Assembly: GCA_013203465.1 (NCBI GenBank)
Contig: JABMNR010000159.1
Location: 1 to 61,255 of the forward strand
Source of the DNA: Alphaproteobacteria bacterium
GTDB lineage: Bacteria > Pseudomonadota > Alphaproteobacteria > Thalassobaculales > Thalassobaculaceae
Length of the DNA stretch: 61,255 bases
Direction of reading: 5' to 3'
Shown: in pieces, positions 25,990 to 33,859 of the stretch
Position numbering within the stretch: the first letter of the stretch is position 1
How the letters are laid out: each line of letters starts with the position of its first letter
Notes under the pieces: model-generated
What the model saw: only the letters and a program-made list of their open reading frames with translations
Databases searched by the model: none
Told to the model about the DNA's origin: nothing
Program-made: the position numbers and the translations under genes

Positions 25990-26940
25990 ATGATCGTGCG
26001 TGCCCTGCCCATTCTGTTCGCCATCGCCTTGGCCTTGTCGCACGGCGTCGCCCCGGCCAAGGCGACGGAAAAATTGATCGTCCTGCTGGATTGGTTCGTG
26101 AATCCGGACCACGGACCGTTGATCGTCGCCGATGAGCTGGGACTGTTCGCCGATCAGGGCCTGGAGGTCGAGCTGATCGCCCCGGCCGATCCCAGCGCGC
26201 CGCCGAAGCTGGTCGCCGCCGGTCAGGGCGATGTCGCCGTGTCCTACCAACCGCAGTTGCATTTGCAGGTCGACCAGGGCCTGCCGCTGACCCGCATCGG
26301 CACGCTGGTCGCCACGCCGCTCAACACCCTCACCGTGCTGGCCGACGGCCCGATCCGGTCGCTCACGGATTTGAAGGGCCGCAAGGTCGGCTATTCAGTC
26401 AGCGGCACCGAGGAGGCGATCCTGGGCGCGATGCTGCGCACCGTGGGGTTGGGCATGGCCGACGTCGAGCTGATCAACGTCAACTTCTCGCTGTCGCCGT
26501 CGCTGATCTCGGGCCAGGTGGACGCGGTGATCGGCGCCTACCGAAATTTCGAGTTGAACCAGATGGACATCATCGGCCGACCGGGCCGCGCCTTCTTCGT
26601 CGAGGAGCATGGTGTGCCGCCCTATGACGAGTTGATCTACGTCGCCCGCAACGACGCGCTCGACGATCCGCGCCTGGGCAAGCTGCTCGACGCCACCGAG
26701 CGGGCGGTGCAGTACATGGTCAACCATCCCGACGACGCCTGGGCGCTGTTCGTGCGCAACCACCCGGATGTGGACGACGAGTTGAACCGCCGTGCCTGGC
26801 GCGACACCCTGCCCCGCTTCGCGCTGCGCCCGGCCGCCCTCGATGTCCGCCGCTACGAGCGGATGGCGGCGTTCATGAAGCAGGCCGGGCTGATCGCGTC
26901 GATCCCGCCGGTGGCAAGCTACGCCGCCACCGTGCGCTGA
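25990..26940 (+). CDS. thiY: ABC transporter substrate-binding protein, ThiY/NMT1-like
   Basis: A 316-residue NMT1/THI5-like periplasmic binding protein with a signal peptide (MIVRALPILFAIALALSHG to about KATE) and the family start LDWFVNPDHGPLIVADELGLF. The start is ATG 25990, with GGAGAG nine bases before it, rather than the in-frame ATG at 25963 inside thiX. It delivers the pyrimidine precursor to ThiX. Its 3' end overlaps the convergent aminotransferase gene by 22 bases. Confidence 0.85.
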   Translation: MIVRALPILFAIALALSHGVAPAKATEKLIVLLDWFVNPDHGPLIVADELGLFADQGLEVELIAPADPSAPPKLVAAGQGDVAVSYQPQLHLQVDQGLPLTRIGTLVATPLNTLTVLADGPIRSLTDLKGRKVGYSVSGTEEAILGAMLRTVGLGMADVELINVNFSLSPSLISGQVDAVIGAYRNFELNQMDIIGRPGRAFFVEEHGVPPYDELIYVARNDALDDPRLGKLLDATERAVQYMVNHPDDAWALFVRNHPDVDDELNRRAWRDTLPRFALRPAALDVRRYERMAAFMKQAGLIASIPPVASYAATVR

Positions 26941-27794
26941 TCCTCCATCGAGACAATTCGACAGGTCTCGATGAACTCGGCATACAACGCATGAGCCCGG
27001 GCGAAGATCGGCCCGGGCGCCAATGCCCGGTCCTCATAGCCGGTGACGGTCTGTACCTTGCCGGCGTTGCCGGTCATGAAGATTTCGTCGGCCGTCGCCA
27101 AATCCGCAGGCGTTAACGTCCGCTGCTCGACCGTAATGCCGTCGGCGCCCAGCAATCCGATGACGCGGTTCTTGGTGATGCCGTCGAGGAAGGTGCCGTT
27201 CGGTGCCGGGGTGACCGCCACCCCATCCTTGGCGAACCACAAATTGGCGTGGCTGAACTCGGCGACATGCCCCTCGTGATCCAACACCACGGCAAGCTGG
27301 AACCCTCGCGCCATCGCCTCGCGCCGTGCCCGCTGCGAATTCGGATAGAGACATCCCGTCTTGCTGTCGGTCGGTGCCTGGTCCGGCGCGGGCCGGCGAA
27401 ACGGCGAAAGCGTCGCCCGCCCGGCGTTGGCTGGCGGCATCGGCATTTCGAACACCGCCAGCGTGAACAGGGTCTCTCCGGTTTCCGGCAGGATGCTACC
27501 GCCCCGGCAAAAGAACATCGGCCGAACGTAATATGCCCGGTCGGCCGGTAACCGCCGAACCGCCTCAAGACACAGGCCGTGCACCGCCCCGTCGCTCAGC
27601 TCCGGTTGCAGGCCAAGAGCCTTGGCCGACCGAATCAGCCGCGCGCAATGTTTTTCCAAATCGGGGGCGCACCCTCCGATGGCCCGCGCGCCATCGAAAA
27701 CCGAACTCGCCGACCAGAACCCCAGATCCGTCGGACCCGCCACCATCGGCGGTTCGTTACGCCAACTTCCCTCGTAAAAGTACAGACCGTTCAT
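26919..27794 (-). CDS. Class IV aminotransferase (branched-chain aminotransferase-like)
   Basis: A 291-residue PLP enzyme of fold type IV. SKTGCLYPNSQRA carries the probable PLP lysine. AEFSHANLWFAKDG, TPAPNGTFLDGITKNRVI and the later IFMTGNAGKVQTVTGYEDR fit the ilvE/dat/pabC family. The motif set looks closest to branched-chain or D-amino-acid aminotransferases, and specificity cannot be assigned. AGGAGG lies upstream of its ATG. It overlaps thiY tail to tail. Confidence 0.82.
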   Translation of the reverse strand: MNGLYFYEGSWRNEPPMVAGPTDLGFWSASSVFDGARAIGGCAPDLEKHCARLIRSAKALGLQPELSDGAVHGLCLEAVRRLPADRAYYVRPMFFCRGGSILPETGETLFTLAVFEMPMPPANAGRATLSPFRRPAPDQAPTDSKTGCLYPNSQRARREAMARGFQLAVVLDHEGHVAEFSHANLWFAKDGVAVTPAPNGTFLDGITKNRVIGLLGADGITVEQRTLTPADLATADEIFMTGNAGKVQTVTGYEDRALAPGPIFARAHALYAEFIETCRIVSMEDQRTVAA

Positions 27795-28062
27795 AACAGC
27801 CTCCTAAAATGAACGATTGTTACTAGGACAGCTTTTTTGACGTATTTTAGGTCAGTAATCCATACCTATTTTTGCAAAGCCCTTTGCGCTCACTCAGTGT
27901 CACCGCGACATTCGGCCCACCGGCCGGCGGCCGCGACCATCGGTCCTTGATCGCACGCCGTTGGCTCGGCGGGGTTGGCGTGCACGCCGGACCTGTGGCA
28001 TGAATCGATACTCCGACGCGCCTGGCGTCGGTTGGGCGACGACCGGAGGGGAAGGCGGGGGG

Positions 28063-28539
28063 ATGCTTCACGCGTTGGTCATGGGAACGAGTCTCGCCGT
28101 TTTCTGGCTCCTGCTGTCGGGCTATTTCACATCATCTCTGCTGCTGTCGCTCGGCGCGCTTTCCGTGGTCGTGACCGTGTATCTGGCGTTGCGTGCCGAC
28201 AAGCACGACGGCGAGCGTGTGGCGTTGCGGGTCGACCCGCCGCTCGTGCGGTACTGGATCTGGCTGGTGATCGAGATCGTCAAAGCCAACATCGACGTCG
28301 CCAAGCTGATCCTGTCGCCGACCATGGCGCTGAGCCCACGGATGGTGCGGGTCAAAGCGACGCAGCCGACCGACGTCGGCGTCGTGATCTACGCCAATTC
28401 AATCACCCTCACGCCCGGGACCGTCACCGTCGACATCGACGACGACGAATTCGTGGTTCACGCCATCACGCAGGCGATGGCCGACGGGCTGACCGACGGC
28501 GACATGGGCGACCGCGTCACCGCCTTGGGCGCGCGTTGA
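28063..28539 (+). CDS. mrpE: Mrp-type cation/proton antiporter subunit E
   Basis: A 158-residue MrpE/MnhE-like protein with two N-terminal membrane helices and then a soluble domain with the family stretch ANIDVAKLILSP and NSITLTPGTVTVDID. I start at ATG 28063, immediately before the first helix and behind a G-rich GGAGG region; in-frame upstream ATGs (27961, 28000) add residues with no family likeness. Its TGA is directly followed by the mrpF ATG. It opens the antiporter operon. Confidence 0.88.
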   Translation: MLHALVMGTSLAVFWLLLSGYFTSSLLLSLGALSVVVTVYLALRADKHDGERVALRVDPPLVRYWIWLVIEIVKANIDVAKLILSPTMALSPRMVRVKATQPTDVGVVIYANSITLTPGTVTVDIDDDEFVVHAITQAMADGLTDGDMGDRVTALGAR

Positions 28540-28851
28540 ATGGACTACGCCCAAATGATGCTCGCCGCGGCGACCGTGGGCCTTCTGGTTGCCATGCTTA
28601 TCGTGCTCGCCCGCGCCATCGCCGGCCCTAGCCTGTACGACCGTGTGCTCGCGGTGAACAGCTTCGGGACCAAGATCGTGCTGCTGCTCGCGGCTATGGG
28701 CTTCCTCTCCGGGCGGCCGGATTTTCTCGACATCGCCCTGCTCTATGCCCTGATCAACTTCATCGGGACGCTGGCCGTGCTGAAATTTTTCCGCTATCGG
28801 CACCTTGGCGTCGCAAGCCCAAGTGACGGCAAGGCGGAGACCACACGATGA
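28540..28851 (+). CDS. mrpF: Mrp-type antiporter subunit F
   Basis: A 103-residue, three-helix MrpF/MnhF protein with the recognisable stretch RAIAGPSLYDRVLAVNSFGT and a C-terminal LLYALINFIGTLAVLKF. It is required for assembly of the Mrp complex in the inner membrane. It abuts mrpE and overlaps mrpG by four bases. Confidence 0.9.
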   Translation: MDYAQMMLAAATVGLLVAMLIVLARAIAGPSLYDRVLAVNSFGTKIVLLLAAMGFLSGRPDFLDIALLYALINFIGTLAVLKFFRYRHLGVASPSDGKAETTR

Positions 28852-29180
28852 GCCTGCTCGCCGCCATCCTGGCCGGCATGTTCCTGGCGGCCGGAGCGAT
28901 CTTCGTCTTGATCGGCTCGTTCGGCCTGTGGCGTTTGCCCGACTTCTACACCCGGCTGCACGCTGCCGGGATCACGGACACTCTTGGCCTGTCGCTCATG
29001 CTTGTCGGCATGATGTTCCTCGGTGGCTGGACCTTGGTCACGGTCAAGCTGGTGTTCATCATGTTGCTGATCCTGCTGACCAGTCCGACGGCGACGCACG
29101 CCGTCGCTAACGCCGCCTACACCGTTGGGCTGCGCCCGTTCGGTGTCCCGCCCGAGGACCTTGCCGAGAAGGACCGCTGA
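28848..29180 (+). CDS. mrpG: Mrp-type antiporter subunit G
   Basis: A 110-residue MrpG/MnhG protein with three helices. LWRLPDFYTRLHAAGITDT is the family hallmark, followed by LLILLTSPTATHAVANAAY. The start overlaps the mrpF stop (ATGA). The next gene begins three bases after its stop. Confidence 0.9.
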   Translation: MSLLAAILAGMFLAAGAIFVLIGSFGLWRLPDFYTRLHAAGITDTLGLSLMLVGMMFLGGWTLVTVKLVFIMLLILLTSPTATHAVANAAYTVGLRPFGVPPEDLAEKDR

Positions 29181-29183
29181 GCG

Positions 29184-29750
29184 ATGGAGTTGCTGATCAA
29201 CACCGTCCTGCTCGGCCTGCTCGGCATCACGGCGATCGCCATTCTGATGACCCGCCATCTGTTCGTCGCCACCATGCTGTCGGGCGGCTACAGCCTGACG
29301 TCGGCGGCGCTGCTGGTAAGCCTTGACGCGGTCGACGTCGCGTTCACCGAAGCGGCGGTGGGGGCCGGCGTCTCCACCGTGCTGATGCTCGGCACCCTGA
29401 CCCTGACCCGGCGTCGCGAGAAGGTGCAGAAGGAGTTCCGCTGGAGCCCGCTCCTGGTGGTGACGGTGACCGGGGCGCTGCTGATCTACGGCACCGTCGA
29501 TATGCCGGCGTTCGGTGATCCGAACGCGCCCGCGTTGCTGCACATCGTCCCCGAATACATCGCCGGCACACGTGACGACATCCAGATACCGAACATCGTC
29601 ACCGCCATCCTGGCGAGCTACCGCGGCTATGACACCCTCGGCGAGACGGCGGTGATCTTCACCGCCGGGGTCGGCGTTCTGCTGCTTCTGGGGCGACGGC
29701 GCGAGGAAGACGAAGAGGCCGGAACGCGCCGGCCGGAGCGTGACGCATGA
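29184..29750 (+). CDS. MrpA C-terminal-like subunit (DUF4040/MbhD plus MbhE regions)
   Basis: A 188-residue membrane protein that matches the last third of MrpA standing alone. The N-terminal half carries SLDAVDVAFTEAAVGAGV (DUF4040/MbhD-like). The C-terminal half carries PNIVTAILASYRGYDTLGE, which in full-length MrpA lies close to the C-terminus (MbhE-like). Split versions like this are known from archaeal-type Mbh/Mrp modules. The antiporter-like N-terminal part of MrpA is not fused here; its role may be taken by one of the extra D-type subunits. It overlaps mrpB by four bases. Confidence 0.83.
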   Translation: MELLINTVLLGLLGITAIAILMTRHLFVATMLSGGYSLTSAALLVSLDAVDVAFTEAAVGAGVSTVLMLGTLTLTRRREKVQKEFRWSPLLVVTVTGALLIYGTVDMPAFGDPNAPALLHIVPEYIAGTRDDIQIPNIVTAILASYRGYDTLGETAVIFTAGVGVLLLLGRRREEDEEAGTRRPERDA

Positions 29751-30184
29751 GGCACCATCTCGTCCTGCGCGTCGTCTCCAAGCTGCTGATCCCGTTCATC
29801 ATCCTGTACGGGCTTTACGTCCAGTTCCACGGCGATTTCAGCCCGGGTGGCGGCTTCCAGGCCGGTGTCATCGTGGCGGCCGCCATCATTCTGTACGCCC
29901 TGATTTTCGGAACCGATCGGGCGAAGCAGGTATTCAAGCCGCGGATCCTGATGGTTATGGCCCCTCTCGGTGTCATGCTCTTCGCGTTGACTGGCTATGC
30001 GGCCCTGGCCCTGGGCGGCAACTACCTGGATTACGACTGGCTGGCTCAAAACGATACCGCCGGCCAGCATATAGGCATCCTGACCGTCGAGTTCGGCGTC
30101 TTCCTGACGGTGGTCTCGGTCATGGCCCTGATCTTCCTGGCCTTTGCCGGCCGGACCCACGAAATTCACGACGACGATTGGTGA
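29747..30184 (+). CDS. mrpB: Mrp-type antiporter subunit B
   Basis: A 145-residue MrpB/MnhB protein with four helices. GLYVQFHGDFSPGGGFQAG is the family signature, and GILTVEFGVFLTVVSVMALIF is a late helix. It starts on the ATGA overlap with the MrpA-C-like gene and ends next to mrpC. Confidence 0.9.
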   Translation: MRHHLVLRVVSKLLIPFIILYGLYVQFHGDFSPGGGFQAGVIVAAAIILYALIFGTDRAKQVFKPRILMVMAPLGVMLFALTGYAALALGGNYLDYDWLAQNDTAGQHIGILTVEFGVFLTVVSVMALIFLAFAGRTHEIHDDDW

Positions 30185-30186
30185 CG

Positions 30187-30576
30187 ATGCTCGAATTATT
30201 CCTCGCCAAGTACAACTACTGGATCGTCATTCTGCTGATGATGATCGGTCTCTACGTCGTCGTGGCGCGGGGCAACCTGGTCAAGAAGATCATCGGGCTG
30301 AACGTGTTCCAGACCTCGGTGTTCGTGATGTACATCTCGTTGGGCAAGGTCGCCGGAGGTACCGCGCCGGTCCTGACCGGCAAGAACGAACTATTCTCCA
30401 ACCCGCTCCCGCACGTGCTGATCCTGACCGCGATCGTCGTCGGGGTCGCGACCACCGCTCTCGGCCTTGCCATCGTGGTGCGGGTCCGCGAGGCGTACGG
30501 AACCATAGAAGACGATGAGATCGAAGAGATCGAGCGCCAGGACATGGCGGGCGATCTCGAAGGGCGCCGACGATGA
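30187..30576 (+). CDS. mrpC: Mrp-type antiporter subunit C (NuoK-like)
   Basis: A 129-residue, three-helix protein homologous to NuoK of complex I, with IGLYVVVARGNLVKKIIGLN and the conserved PHVLILTAIVVGVATTALGLA. An in-frame GTG at 30181 overlapping the mrpB stop is an alternative start; I prefer the ATG at 30187. The charged C-terminal tail is rich in Glu and Asp. It overlaps the following mrpD by four bases. Confidence 0.88.
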   Translation: MLELFLAKYNYWIVILLMMIGLYVVVARGNLVKKIIGLNVFQTSVFVMYISLGKVAGGTAPVLTGKNELFSNPLPHVLILTAIVVGVATTALGLAIVVRVREAYGTIEDDEIEEIERQDMAGDLEGRRR

Positions 30577-32078
30577 CCGGGTCCGCCCTGTCCGGAATCA
30601 TGCCGCACCTGCCGGCTCTCCAAGTCGTCGTCCCGCTGCTGTCAGCGCCGATCTGCTTCCTGTTGCGTCGCGGGCTGGTCAGCTGGGCCTTCGCGACGGT
30701 CATCAGCTGGGCCGCCTTCGCCACCGCCCTCCTGCTGCTGCAGGCGGTGCTGACGGACGGCACAATCCGTTACGAGATCGGCGGCTGGGCCGCGCCTTGG
30801 GGCATCGAGTACGTGATCGACGCCACCAACGCGATCGTCCTGGTCATCGTGGCCGGAATCGGCGCGGTGGTGATGCCCTACGCGCGGCGGAGCGTCGCGG
30901 CGGAGGTGCCGGCCAACCAGCATAGCCTGTACTACACGGCCTATCTGCTGTGCCTCGCCGGCCTGCTCGGCGTGTCGATCACCGGCGATGCCTTCAACGT
31001 CTTCGTGTTCCTGGAGATCACGTCGCTGTCGTCATATATCCTGATATCGGCGGGGGCCGGAATGGATCGGCGGGCGTTGACCGCCGCGTACAACTATCTG
31101 GTGTTGGGCACGGTCGGGGCGACGTTCTTCGTGATCGGCGTCGGGCTGCTGTACATGGTGACCGGCACGCTGAACATCATCGACCTCAGCGCGCGCGTCC
31201 CCGCGCTTCAGGACAACCGAACGATCCACGTCGCGTTCGCCTTCATCGTCGTGGGCATGGGCCTGAAGCTGGCGCTGTTCCCGCTGCACACCTGGCTGCC
31301 GAACGCCTACACCTACGCCCCCTCCACAAGCACGGCGTTCCTGGCGGCGACGGCGACCAAGGTATCGGTCTATGTCCTGATGCGGTTCCTGTTCGTGGTG
31401 TTCGCGCCGACCTATGGGTTCATGGCGCTGACCCTCAACTACGTCCTGCTGCCGCTGGCGCTGATCGCCATGGTCGCGGCGACCATCGCCGCCATCTACC
31501 AATACAACCTTAAACGTTTGCTGGCGTTTTCGAGCGTGGCGCAGCTCGGCTACATGGTGCTCGGCATCGCCTACGGCAGCGTGCAAGGTCTAACGGCGAC
31601 GCTCCTGCACCTGTTCAATCACGCCCTGATGAAAGGTGCGCTTTTCCTCGCCGTCGGCTGCATCATGTTGCGGGTTGGCGACGTGACCATGCTGGGCGTT
31701 CGCGGCCTCGGCCGGCAGATGCCCTGGACCATGGCCGCCTTTGTCGTCGGCGGCCTTAGCTTGATCGGCGTGCCGCTGACGGTCGGCTTTATCAGCAAAT
31801 GGTATCTGGTTACCGCCGCGCTGAGCGACGGCCGCTGGCCGATCGCCGCGGTGATCCTCGCCAGCTCGCTGCTCGCGGTGATCTACGTCTGGAAAGTGGT
31901 CGAAGCGGCCTACTTCAAAGAGCCGCCGGCGGGCAGGGTCGTCCGCGAGGCACCGCTGTCGATGTTGGTTCCGACCTGGATTCTGGTGCTGGCCAACGTC
32001 GGGTTCGGCATCAACGCCGAGTTCACCGTCGACGTCGCCCAGACCGCCGCCATGGGCCTGTTGGGGATCGTCCCATGA
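30573..32078 (+). CDS. mrpD: Mrp-type antiporter subunit D (first antiporter-like subunit)
   Basis: A 501-residue proton-translocating subunit of the MrpD/NuoL/M/N superfamily with about 14 helices. The ion-path residues are visible: glutamate in NVFVFLEITSLSSYIL, lysine in GMGLKLALFPLHTWLP, and lysine in AATATKVSVYVLMRF. A proton_antipo_M domain covers the centre. Overlaps at both ends tie it to mrpC and to the second D-like gene. Of the three D-like proteins this one looks most like canonical MrpD. Confidence 0.9.
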   Translation: MTGSALSGIMPHLPALQVVVPLLSAPICFLLRRGLVSWAFATVISWAAFATALLLLQAVLTDGTIRYEIGGWAAPWGIEYVIDATNAIVLVIVAGIGAVVMPYARRSVAAEVPANQHSLYYTAYLLCLAGLLGVSITGDAFNVFVFLEITSLSSYILISAGAGMDRRALTAAYNYLVLGTVGATFFVIGVGLLYMVTGTLNIIDLSARVPALQDNRTIHVAFAFIVVGMGLKLALFPLHTWLPNAYTYAPSTSTAFLAATATKVSVYVLMRFLFVVFAPTYGFMALTLNYVLLPLALIAMVAATIAAIYQYNLKRLLAFSSVAQLGYMVLGIAYGSVQGLTATLLHLFNHALMKGALFLAVGCIMLRVGDVTMLGVRGLGRQMPWTMAAFVVGGLSLIGVPLTVGFISKWYLVTAALSDGRWPIAAVILASSLLAVIYVWKVVEAAYFKEPPAGRVVREAPLSMLVPTWILVLANVGFGINAEFTVDVAQTAAMGLLGIVP

Positions 32079-33565
32079 CCCCGTCCTCCCTGCTGCTCGC
32101 CACGCTTCTGCTGCCGCTGGTCGGCTCGGTGCTGATCGCTCTCACCGGCGGCCGGCCGAATCTGCGCGAGGCGGTCACATTGGTGACCGCCGGGCTGCTG
32201 GCGATCACGGTTTACGCCCTGCTCCAGGATGTTCTGGCCGGTGGACAGCCCGCCGTGACGTTGATCGAGGTAGCGCCCGGCCTGCCGCTGGTGCTGGAGA
32301 TCGAACCGCTCGGCATGCTGTTCGCTTGCGTCGCCAGCGGGCTGTGGATCATCAACTCGTTGTACTCGATCGGCTACATGCGCGGGAACGGCGAACAGCA
32401 TCAGACCCGGTTCTACATCTGCTTTGCGATCGCGATCGCCAGCACGATGGGCATCGCTTTCGCCGGCAACATGTTCACCCTCTTCATCTTCTACGAAATC
32501 CTGACGCTGTCGACCTACCCGCTGGTCGCGCACAAGGGGACCGAGGACGCCAAACGGGGCGCTCGGGTCTATCTTGGCCTGCTGATCGGCACCTCGATCG
32601 GTTTCCAGATGGTGGCGATCATCTGGACCTGGATCGCCGCCGGAACCCTGGATTTCACCGCCGGCGGTATCCTGCGCGACAAAATCAACCCGACCCTGCT
32701 GCCGATCCTGCTCGCGCTCTACATGTTCGGAATCGGCAAGGCGGCACTGATGCCGTTCCACCGCTGGCTGCCGTCGGCGATGGTCGCGCCGACACCGGTC
32801 AGCGCGCTGTTGCACGCGGTGGCCGTGGTCAAGGCCGGCGTGTTCACGGTGTTGAAGGTGGTGATCTACATCTTCGGCATCGACCTGTTGGCCGAGACCG
32901 GGGCGTCGCAGTGGCTGATCGCGGTCGCCGCCTTCACGTTGCTGTCGGCTTCGCTGGTTGCCATGACCAAGGACAATCTGAAGGCTCGGCTCGCCTATTC
33001 GACCATCAGTCAGCTCTCCTACATCGTGCTCGGCGCGGCGCTCGCCACGTCTTACGGCGTGCTCGGCGGAGCGCTGCACATCGCCACCCACGCGCTCGGC
33101 AAGATCACGCTGTTCATGTGCGCCGGCGCGATCTACGTGGCGGCCCACAAGACCGAGATCAGCGACATGGACGGGCTCGGCCGCAAGATGCCGTTCACCT
33201 ACGCCGCCTTCCTTATCGGCGCGCTCAGCATCATCGGCCTGCCGCCGCTCGCCGGGGTGTGGAGCAAGTGGTATCTGGCCATGGGCGCGGTCGACACCGG
33301 GATGTGGATCGTGGTCGCGATCTACATGATCAGCTCGCTGCTGAACGTCGCCTACCTGATCCCGATCGTGGCGCGCGGCTTCTTCCGCCCATCAGCGGCG
33401 TTGGTTCCGCAGTCGGTCGGAGCGGCGGCGGCGCCCGCGACCAACGGGCTGCGAGAGGCGCCGCTGCTCTGCGTGCTGCCGCCGTGTCTGACCGCGCTCG
33501 GATGCGTCGTTCTGTTCTTCTACGCGGACGAGGTGATCGCCCTCCTCCGCCCGATCGTGTCCTGA
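32075..33565 (+). CDS. Second MrpD/NuoM-like antiporter subunit
   Basis: A 496-residue member of the same superfamily with glutamate in LFIFYEILTLSTYPLV and lysines in GKAALMPFHRWLPSAM and AVAVVKAGVFTVLKV. The motif HRWLPSAMVAPTPVSALLHA is closer to NuoL/NuoM and MrpA N-termini than to MrpD. It may therefore stand in for the missing MrpA antiporter half. The start at 32075 overlaps the mrpD stop (ATGA); the frame open to 31799 is a shadow of mrpD. Confidence 0.87.
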   Translation: MTPSSLLLATLLLPLVGSVLIALTGGRPNLREAVTLVTAGLLAITVYALLQDVLAGGQPAVTLIEVAPGLPLVLEIEPLGMLFACVASGLWIINSLYSIGYMRGNGEQHQTRFYICFAIAIASTMGIAFAGNMFTLFIFYEILTLSTYPLVAHKGTEDAKRGARVYLGLLIGTSIGFQMVAIIWTWIAAGTLDFTAGGILRDKINPTLLPILLALYMFGIGKAALMPFHRWLPSAMVAPTPVSALLHAVAVVKAGVFTVLKVVIYIFGIDLLAETGASQWLIAVAAFTLLSASLVAMTKDNLKARLAYSTISQLSYIVLGAALATSYGVLGGALHIATHALGKITLFMCAGAIYVAAHKTEISDMDGLGRKMPFTYAAFLIGALSIIGLPPLAGVWSKWYLAMGAVDTGMWIVVAIYMISSLLNVAYLIPIVARGFFRPSAALVPQSVGAAAAPATNGLREAPLLCVLPPCLTALGCVVLFFYADEVIALLRPIVS

Positions 33566-33580
33566 CGCTGGGAGGCAACG

Positions 33581-33859
33581 ATGGCGGAACACCCTTCATC
33601 TCCCATTCCCGGTGAGAAGCCTCGCTGGCTCGATCAGCCGCGCAACGTCACCAAGGTCGTGTGGGCGCTGGTGGCGGTTTGTGCGCTGCTGTTCCTGTCC
33701 GACGTATTGTACGAGAAGCACCCGACCTTCGCCGTTGAGTATCTGTTTGGCTTCTATGCCATTTACGGCTTCATCGGTTCAGTGGGGCTTGTTCTCGCAG
33801 CCAAGTGGATGCGGACGATCCTGATGCGCGAAGAGGATTATTATGACCGCGATCGCTGA
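33581..33859 (+). CDS. Small two-helix membrane protein of the antiporter operon
   Basis: A 92-residue protein I do not recognise as a named family. A polar N-terminus (about 25 residues) is followed by two hydrophobic segments, VVWALVAVCALLFLSDVLY and YAIYGFIGSVGLVLAAKWM, and a charged tail ending EEDYYDRDR. GGGAGG lies upstream of the ATG. Its 3' end overlaps the next D-like gene by 17 bases. Placement between two antiporter subunits suggests an accessory or assembly role in the complex. Confidence 0.75.
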   Translation: MAEHPSSPIPGEKPRWLDQPRNVTKVVWALVAVCALLFLSDVLYEKHPTFAVEYLFGFYAIYGFIGSVGLVLAAKWMRTILMREEDYYDRDR

